Shown piece after piece: positions 30,714-36,550 of a stretch of DNA of 36,550 nucleotides. Position 1 is the first letter of the stretch. Every line of letters begins with the position of its first letter. The stretch lies in the NCBI GenBank assembly GCA_020718645.1, contig DYRQ01000011.1, positions 1 through 36,550 of the forward strand, in the 5' to 3' direction. Below the pieces are notes generated by a model, which did not search any database, had not been told where the DNA came from, and saw only the letters and a program-made list of their open reading frames with translations. Source of the stretch: Verrucomicrobium spinosum (lineage in GTDB: Bacteria > Verrucomicrobiota > Verrucomicrobiia > JADLBR01 > JAIBCM01). The translations under genes and the position numbers were made by a program.

Positions 30714-31382
30714 TCAGAGTCCGATCACAGGTGATCTGAGACGACCAAAACCGGTGCGTGAGGCATAGGAAGGAGCGTCGTCCTCATCCGGTGGATAGAG
30801 CGGTGGCAGGCAGGCCACTTGTATCACCACTTGCGCTCCCTCGGGTAAGGTGTTGAACAGTTGTAGAACGTCATCGTTCTTCATGCGGATGCAGCCGTAA
30901 CTGCTCGGCGCACCGCCCACCAGATGCTCTTGGTTGGTGCCATGGATGTAGATGCCCCGCTCGTAGGCATTCCGGTTCTGCGCATCGAGCCCGCGCAACC
31001 AGAGGATGCGCGTGAGGATGCTGTCATACTCTGCCGGGTGGTTGACAGGATCGTAATGGGCCAGATCGAAAACAACTCCCGTAAACTCGCGCCGATAAAA
31101 CTTGCCGCCCTTGGGCACTCCCCGCCCGATCTTTTTCTCGACCACAAAACGGCCAAGTGGTGTCCGGTAGCTGTTCCACTGATCGCCGAGTCCGTATTTG
31201 GAAGTGGAGATGGGGTAACGCGCCACACTTTGGCCATTGACCGAGAGATCCATCATCTGATCTCGCACGCTGATCCGTGCCACAGGAGCACGCGGAGCCG
31301 CAGCTTTCTCCGCTGTTTCTGTCGTGGCGCAGCCCGAGAACAGGCTGCACGCCGCTACGATCACTATCCACATTTTGTGCAT
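30714..31382 (-). CDS. L,D-transpeptidase (YkuD/ErfK family), putative lipoprotein
   Basis: SGCATTET lipobox-like; IYIHGTNQEHLVGGAPSSYGCIRMKNDDVLQLFNTL (HX...SXGCIR catalytic motif). The ORF opens at 31454; Met at 31382 preferred. Confidence 0.92.
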   Translation of the reverse strand: MHKMWIVIVAACSLFSGCATTETAEKAAAPRAPVARISVRDQMMDLSVNGQSVARYPISTSKYGLGDQWNSYRTPLGRFVVEKKIGRGVPKGGKFYRREFTGVVFDLAHYDPVNHPAEYDSILTRILWLRGLDAQNRNAYERGIYIHGTNQEHLVGGAPSSYGCIRMKNDDVLQLFNTLPEGAQVVIQVACLPPLYPPDEDDAPSYASRTGFGRLRSPVIGL

Positions 31383-31450
31383 GGCGGGAGGTTGAAAATA
31401 TTTTAAAGAAATGCAAACCCTCTTCTCGTGCGAGACAAACTTCAGAGCGC

Positions 31451-32245
31451 TCACGACCCGCGCAGGGTCTCCTCATAGATAGGCATGACAAAAGGTAGAT
31501 ACTCTTCGATTTCTTGGACACGCCGCGAGTCTGTGGGGTGCGTGGACAGCCACTCGGGCGGCTTCTTCCCACCAGCTTTCGTCATGCGTTTCCAAAGTGT
31601 AGCCGCGGCGCGGGGATCATAGCCCGCCTTGGCCATATACCAAACCCCAAGCTGGTCAGACTCCAATTCGTGTTTGCGCGAATAGGGCAAGAGAACCCCG
31701 CCCTTGGCTCCGAAGGCGTAGAGATTGTTGTAGAGGTTGCTGAACTTGTCACCCTTGGTTGCCTGACCGATCAGGCCCCCGACCAAGTTGACCCCGATCT
31801 GAGAATCCATCCGACGCGCGGCGTGGCGCAACTCCACATGGGCGATCTCGTGCCCAATCACAGCAGCGAGCATATCATCGGTATCAGCAATTTTGAACAT
31901 GCCTGTCTGCACAGCCACACGGCTACCGGGTAGCGCAAAGGCATTGGGGGTATCATCCTCTATCACCACAAACTGCCAGTCCCGCACGGCGGTATTGGCG
32001 TATGGAGTCATGCGCTCTAGCATCTCCGCTACTCTGCGATTGTGTTCGGGGTTGTGGGAAATTTTCGCAGAACTTTGATTCAAAATATCTTGGAAAGCCT
32101 GTTGCCCGATCTGCATTTCTTGGGCTGGTGAGACGAAGGTAAATTTGGGAGGCTCTGGCCGCGGCTGGGCGTGCAGGATAGCCACTGCCATCACCGGGCC
32201 AAATGTCGCTGCTATCAAACCTTGAACTGCCTTGTTCCATTTCAT
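31451..32245 (-). CDS. M48-family metalloprotease
   Basis: 264 aa. HEXXH motif AVIGHEIAHVELRHAARRM, downstream RKHELESDQLGVWYMAKAGYDP. Confidence 0.93.
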   Translation of the reverse strand: MKWNKAVQGLIAATFGPVMAVAILHAQPRPEPPKFTFVSPAQEMQIGQQAFQDILNQSSAKISHNPEHNRRVAEMLERMTPYANTAVRDWQFVVIEDDTPNAFALPGSRVAVQTGMFKIADTDDMLAAVIGHEIAHVELRHAARRMDSQIGVNLVGGLIGQATKGDKFSNLYNNLYAFGAKGGVLLPYSRKHELESDQLGVWYMAKAGYDPRAAATLWKRMTKAGGKKPPEWLSTHPTDSRRVQEIEEYLPFVMPIYEETLRGS

Positions 32246-32511
32246 GCTCTAGCTACCTTTCTGTCTGCTTATTCTTGGACGCTCTCCCTAGGCCGCTGCT
32301 TCAGGTGGAAGCGTCCATTGGCTGTGCCCTTCCCGCTGAAAAGCGCGAATGGCACGACTGAGCCAGCGACACGATGCCTCAACTCCTAGGCGCGTCAATG
32401 ACCAGAAGCAGATGACCTAAAAGTGGGCGTTTTTACTTTCCCTTCCGTAATCACTCGTGTGCTTGCTTTTGGAATTGTTAAATAATCGCAACACCCCATA
32501 GTAACGCGCCA

Positions 32512-33483
32512 ATGAAAATCTTTGTTTCCGGCGGTGCAGGCTACATCGGCAGCCTCTGCGTAGAGTATCTCATCAACGAAGGCCACGAGGTGGCCACTAT
32601 TGATAATCTCACCGAAGGACACCGCAAGGCGGTGGACCCTCGCGCTCTGTTCGTCGAGGGCGATCTGGCCGACCGCGAGAAACTCATCAAGACCGTCTCG
32701 GATTTCAAGCCCGAAGCTGTCATGCACTTCGCTGCGAATGCGCTCGTCGGTGAGTCCATGACCAACCCTTCTAAATACTATCGCAACAATGTCGCCAGTG
32801 GCCTGAATTTCCTCGATGCCGCCGTGGCTGCCGGTGCCCGCACTTTCATCTTTTCCTCCACCTGCGCCACCTATGGCATCCCCGAGAAAGTGCCGATTGA
32901 CGAACGCACCCCACAGAGACCTATCAACCCCTACGGGCATTCGAAACTCATGTTCGAACAGATCCTGGCTTGGTATGAAAAAATCCACGGCATCTCCCAT
33001 GTCATCCTCCGTTATTTCAATGCCGCTGGTGCCAGTGAAAAATTTGGCGAAGACCACCGCATCGAAACCCATATCATCCCCAATGTCCTGCGAGTCCCAC
33101 TCGGCAAAAAAAATCAGGTGGAAATCTTCGGCGACAAACACGCCACCCCCGATGGCTCCTGCATCCGCGACTACATCCACATCCTCGACCTCGCCCAAGC
33201 CCATGCCCTCGCGCTCACCCGCACAGAGAGCGCCTGCTACAATGTCGGCACTGGTGAAGGCGTCTCCGTGATGCAGCTCCTCGACATGGCTAGAAAAATC
33301 ACCGGCCACTCCATCCCAGCAGTGGTCAAAGACGCTCGCCCCGGCGATCCCCCGCGACTCATTGCAGCGGCCAACCGCATCGCCAAAGAACTCGGCTGGA
33401 AACCCAAGCATCCAAAAATCCAGCAGATCTTGGAATCCGCCTGGGCATGGCATCAAGCGCATCCCGACGGTTACGGCGATTGA
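32512..33483 (+). CDS. galE: UDP-glucose 4-epimerase
   Basis: 323 aa. GGAGYIGSLCVEYLINEGHEV, FSSTCATYG, YGHSKLMFEQIL, LRYFNAAGA, RDYIHILDLAQAH. Confidence 0.96.
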   Translation: MKIFVSGGAGYIGSLCVEYLINEGHEVATIDNLTEGHRKAVDPRALFVEGDLADREKLIKTVSDFKPEAVMHFAANALVGESMTNPSKYYRNNVASGLNFLDAAVAAGARTFIFSSTCATYGIPEKVPIDERTPQRPINPYGHSKLMFEQILAWYEKIHGISHVILRYFNAAGASEKFGEDHRIETHIIPNVLRVPLGKKNQVEIFGDKHATPDGSCIRDYIHILDLAQAHALALTRTESACYNVGTGEGVSVMQLLDMARKITGHSIPAVVKDARPGDPPRLIAAANRIAKELGWKPKHPKIQQILESAWAWHQAHPDGYGD

Positions 33484-33495
33484 TCTCGTTTACCC

Positions 33496-33693
33496 ATGAG
33501 ATTTTACGACGCCTTGTTCATGTTCACTGGCGTGAGTGTGGCCTTCGTGCTCATGGGGATCACTGGCGATGTTCCCTGCACTCGCCTCCTCCAGATCCCC
33601 TTGATTCCACGCTGGCTGTGCTTGGCTGTAGGATTGTTGGCACTCGGATTTGCCCTGATCCTTGTCCTCGCTCGACAAGGCTTCTTTCTCTGA
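33496..33693 (+). CDS. Small two-TM membrane protein
   Basis: 65 aa: MRFYDALFMFTGVSVAFVLMGITGDVPCTRLLQIPLIPRWLCLAVGLLALGFALILVLARQGFFL. 12 nt after galE. Confidence 0.55.
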   Translation: MRFYDALFMFTGVSVAFVLMGITGDVPCTRLLQIPLIPRWLCLAVGLLALGFALILVLARQGFFL

Positions 33694-33780
33694 TTCCGAA
33701 CAGTCAGGCGCTCGCGGCTCCATTCCTCGGAAAAAACATTTCTTTTTTTACAGAATCATCCCAACCTTAAAATCAAACTT

Positions 33781-36174
33781 ATGAAATACGGCTACTTCGA
33801 CGACTCCAACTTTGAATATGTCATCACCCAACCCGACACCCCGAGGTCATGGTCCAACTACATCGGATCCCGCACCTACGGCGGTATCGTGACCAACAAT
33901 GCGGGCGGCTACTCTTTCTACCGCAGCTCGGGCGCAGGCCGCTTCACGCGCCTGACTTTCAACTCCATCCCCTTGGATCAGCCCGGCCGCTACTTCTACC
34001 TCCGCGACAGCGCCACCGGCGACTACTGGAGCAGCGCTTGGCAGCCCGTCGGTAAACCTCTCGACCAATACCAGACCACCACCCGCTTCGGCACAGGCTA
34101 CGCCATCATCGAGAGCCTCTACTCCGGCATCCGCACAGAGACCACTTACCTCGCCCCTCGCGAACAATCTTTCGAATGCTGGAAACTCAAAGTCACTAAC
34201 GAGGGTTCCACACCCCGCAAGCTGGACATCTTCACCTACTGCGAGTTCGCCAGCGAATGGCACATTTTCATGGATGCCTTCAACCTCCAGTATTCGCAAT
34301 ATGTCCTCCGCAACGAATGGAAGAACGGCTTCATCGAGAACTCCATGTGCGGCAACTTGCCCGAAGACTTGGCCAACTTTAAAAATCGCGACCAATCTCG
34401 CTGGTGGTGGATGACCCTCTCGGGTGCCACAGTCAAAGGCTACGATCTCGACCGCGAAACTTTTATCGGCGGCTACCGCTCCTACCACAACCCCGAAGCC
34501 GTAGAAAAAGGCGTGTGCAAAAACAGCACCGCCTACGGTGACAGCGGCTGCGGCGGACTCCAGGCCGACATCGAACTCGCCCCCGGCGAAACCAAAGAAA
34601 TCGTCGTGCTGCTCGGCGTCGGAAAAGCCGATCGCGAAGGTATCGCTGCCAAGGCAAAATACGCCGATCCCCGTGCTGTTGATGCCGCACTCGCCGACAT
34701 CCGCAGCTACTGGCATTCACGCCTCGCTGTGCTCACAGTGCAGACCCCCGACGAAGATGCCAACCACATGCTCAATGTCTGGGGCGCCTATAATGTTCTC
34801 ATGAACTTCTACTGGTGCCGCTCCGCCAGCCTCGTTTACTCCGGCGACGAACGCGATGGCTACGGCTTCCGCGACACGGTGCAGGATATGATGGCTGCTG
34901 CTGCCCTGATCCCCGAGGAAGTGCGTGAACGCCTCGAACTCATGATCACTGGCCAAGATTCCCTCGGCGGTGCCATGCCCGAAGTCAAACCTTACGACCA
35001 TAACCCCGGCAAAATGCCGCCAGTCAACAAAGCGCACCAGCGCTCGGATGACATGCTCTGGTTCTTCAATACCATCCCGGCTTATGTCAATGAAACGGGC
35101 GACTTCGACTTCTACAAAAAAGTTCTACCCTACTGCGATCAGGGAGAAGATACCGTCTTTACCCACCTGAAAAAAGCCCTGCAATTCAGCCTCACCAACT
35201 CCGGCAACAACGGCCTGCCCTGCGGCCTCTACGCCGACTGGGACGACTGCATCCGCATGGGTGCCAAAGGTGAGACTGTCATGGTGGCCTTCCAGCTCCG
35301 CCTCGGTCTCTCTGTCTATGCCGATGTTGCCCGCAAGCTGGGCGAGAACGCCGAGGCCGAGTGGGCTGACCAAGAACGCACTGCCCTCGACGCACGCCTC
35401 CAGAAATGCTGGGACGGCGAGTGGTTCATCCGCGGCATCAAGGAAAATGGCGAGATCATCGGCACCAATAAAAATGACGAGATGAAAATCGTCCAAGTCT
35501 CCCAGTCATGGTCCGTCCTCAGCGGCAGTGCCACGCCTGAGCAGTCCCGCATAGCCCTCGACTCCGTCGAGAAACACTTGGAGACAGAATACGGCTGCAT
35601 GTCGCTCTGGCCTTCGGTCGTCCACGCCGAGTGCAAAGAGCTGCGCATGGTTCTCTTCAACCCCGGCCAAAAAGAAAACGGCGGCGTCTTCGGCCACACC
35701 CAAGGCTGGGTGGTCATGGCCAACTGCATGATCGGCGAGGGCGACCGCGCCTACCGCGTTTACCGCGCCAATCTCCCCTCACGCTTCAATGACATCGCAG
35801 AGGTTCGACAGATTGAACCCTATGTGTATTGCCAGACCACCAGCAGCCGCCAGAGCCAGCGCGAGGGTAAATCCCATATCCCGTGGCTCACAGGCAGCGC
35901 CAGTTGGAGCTACATCGCGCCCACCCAATACATCCTCGGCATCCGCCCGGAACTCGAGGGTCTGCGCGTGGATCCCTGCATCCCTACAGACTGGAAAGGC
36001 TTCACCGCCACCCGCATCTACCGCGGTAAAAAAGTCAGCATCGAGGTCAAGAATCCCTCGGGTAAAAACTGTGGCATCAAGAAACTGACGCTCAACGGCG
36101 ATACCATCGAAGGCAACCTGCTCCCCTTGGACAAACTCCAAGCCACCAACACCGTTGTCTGCGAAATAGGCTAA
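33781..36174 (+). CDS. GH94-family glycoside phosphorylase (cellobiose/chitobiose phosphorylase-like)
   Basis: 797 aa. MKYGYFDDSNFEYVITQPDTPRSWSNYIGS, YGFRDTVQDMMAA, LYADWDDCIRMG (catalytic Asp region), ENGGVFGHTQGWVVMANCMIGEGDRAYRVY, PWLTGSASWSYIAPTQYILGIRP. Confidence 0.93.
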   Translation: MKYGYFDDSNFEYVITQPDTPRSWSNYIGSRTYGGIVTNNAGGYSFYRSSGAGRFTRLTFNSIPLDQPGRYFYLRDSATGDYWSSAWQPVGKPLDQYQTTTRFGTGYAIIESLYSGIRTETTYLAPREQSFECWKLKVTNEGSTPRKLDIFTYCEFASEWHIFMDAFNLQYSQYVLRNEWKNGFIENSMCGNLPEDLANFKNRDQSRWWWMTLSGATVKGYDLDRETFIGGYRSYHNPEAVEKGVCKNSTAYGDSGCGGLQADIELAPGETKEIVVLLGVGKADREGIAAKAKYADPRAVDAALADIRSYWHSRLAVLTVQTPDEDANHMLNVWGAYNVLMNFYWCRSASLVYSGDERDGYGFRDTVQDMMAAAALIPEEVRERLELMITGQDSLGGAMPEVKPYDHNPGKMPPVNKAHQRSDDMLWFFNTIPAYVNETGDFDFYKKVLPYCDQGEDTVFTHLKKALQFSLTNSGNNGLPCGLYADWDDCIRMGAKGETVMVAFQLRLGLSVYADVARKLGENAEAEWADQERTALDARLQKCWDGEWFIRGIKENGEIIGTNKNDEMKIVQVSQSWSVLSGSATPEQSRIALDSVEKHLETEYGCMSLWPSVVHAECKELRMVLFNPGQKENGGVFGHTQGWVVMANCMIGEGDRAYRVYRANLPSRFNDIAEVRQIEPYVYCQTTSSRQSQREGKSHIPWLTGSASWSYIAPTQYILGIRPELEGLRVDPCIPTDWKGFTATRIYRGKKVSIEVKNPSGKNCGIKKLTLNGDTIEGNLLPLDKLQATNTVVCEIG

Positions 36175-36201
36175 ACTCTCCCGCATCCCTCGGGAAAACA
36201 G

Positions 36202-36235
36202 AAAGGGCGAGAGACCCCAGTCTCCCGCCCTTTTT
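36202..36235 (+). terminator. Rho-independent terminator of the GH94 gene
   Basis: GGGCGAGAGA-CCCCAG-TCTCCCGCCC (one mismatch) followed by TTTTT; 28 nt after the stop codon. Confidence 0.85.
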
Positions 36236-36325
36236 CGTGCTACGCCAACCCCATAACAGGCTCTTCACCAAAATCATTTTGTGCCGACACCCCTCACCTT
36301 CTGAATAGGACTCTGCCAGACCACC

Positions 36326-36357
36326 TAGGACAACCGCTGTCCTACACACATTTTTTT
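36326..36357 (+). other. Perfect 7-bp hairpin followed at a short distance by a T-tract
   Basis: TAGGACA-ACCGC-TGTCCTA, then CACACATTTTTTT. Confidence 0.5.
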
Positions 36358-36449
36358 ACGGCATAATAGGAATTTTACAGGCGAAACATTTGGAAGTGGT
36401 TGATAGTATTGTATTGAGAATGAAACTACAGCGCATGTTTTAAACCCCT

Positions 36450-36474
36450 GCGAACGGGGTAAGGCGAACGGGGT
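36450..36474. repeat. Short direct repeat GCGAACGGGGT x2
   Basis: GCGAACGGGGT at 36450-36460 and 36464-36474, separated by AAG. Confidence 0.7.
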
Positions 36475-36507
36475 CAAGCTGAATGAACTGGATTTTCAGC
36501 AGGGAAG

Positions 36508-36550
36508 TTTTTGATCCGTCAGCGGACGGACTCGTCCTGCGGTGAGCCAC
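36508..36550 (+). repeat. REP-like double-hairpin repeat, copy 2 (truncated by window end)
   Basis: TTTTTGATCCGTCAGCGGACGGACTCGTCCTGCGGTGAGCCAC; 37/43 identical to the reverse complement of 133-175; TCCGTC-AGCG-GACGGA stem preserved. Confidence 0.75.

Noticed and set aside
32277-32316. GGACGCT...AGCGTCC inverted repeat between the M48 protease and galE genes
   Set aside because: Only 7 bp with a 26-nt loop and no further support; could occur by chance.
32395-33462. 355-aa minus-strand ORF opposite galE
   Set aside because: Fully antisense to galE, which has all expected motifs; composition typical of a shadow ORF.
33847-34716. 289-aa minus-strand ORF opposite the GH94 gene
   Set aside because: Antisense to a confident GH94 coding sequence; Gly/Ala/Val-rich artefact.

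Overview
This is a gene-dense bacterial chromosomal window. The gene repertoire suggests Verrucomicrobiota/PVC, but that is a low-confidence inference. From left to right it contains: a gltD-gltB pair; a six-gene minus-strand cassette (two hexapeptide acyltransferases, pta, ackA, a non-canonical ACP, and a creatininase-family enzyme); a decayed DUF3782-like gene; a translationally coupled sensory operon (NIT-domain chemoreceptor, NMT1-like lipoprotein, PAS/hybrid histidine kinase); hisS; an HU/IHF gene; folD; a polysaccharide deacetylase; a stand-alone nuoI-like gene; yjbQ; a compact uvrC with a tiny basic ORF and a NYN-domain gene; a coiled-coil membrane protein with a mini-lipoprotein; tRNA-His; an OGG1-type glycosylase; a fused indolepyruvate:ferredoxin oxidoreductase; an L,D-transpeptidase and an M48 protease; galE; and a GH94 phosphorylase. 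No CRISPR array, transposase, phage or classical defence island was seen. The observations most worth checking are: (1) the three-gene NIT-MCP/SBP/hybrid-kinase operon with overlapping start and stop codons and no transporter; (2) an ACP with KSV in place of DSL, embedded in a Pta-AckA/acyltransferase/creatininase cassette; (3) a 43-nt double-hairpin repeat at both window ends in opposite orientation, differing only by transitions; (4) a UvrC lacking most of the region between the UVR motif and the RNase H domain; (5) an OGG1 with changed opposite-base contact residues.
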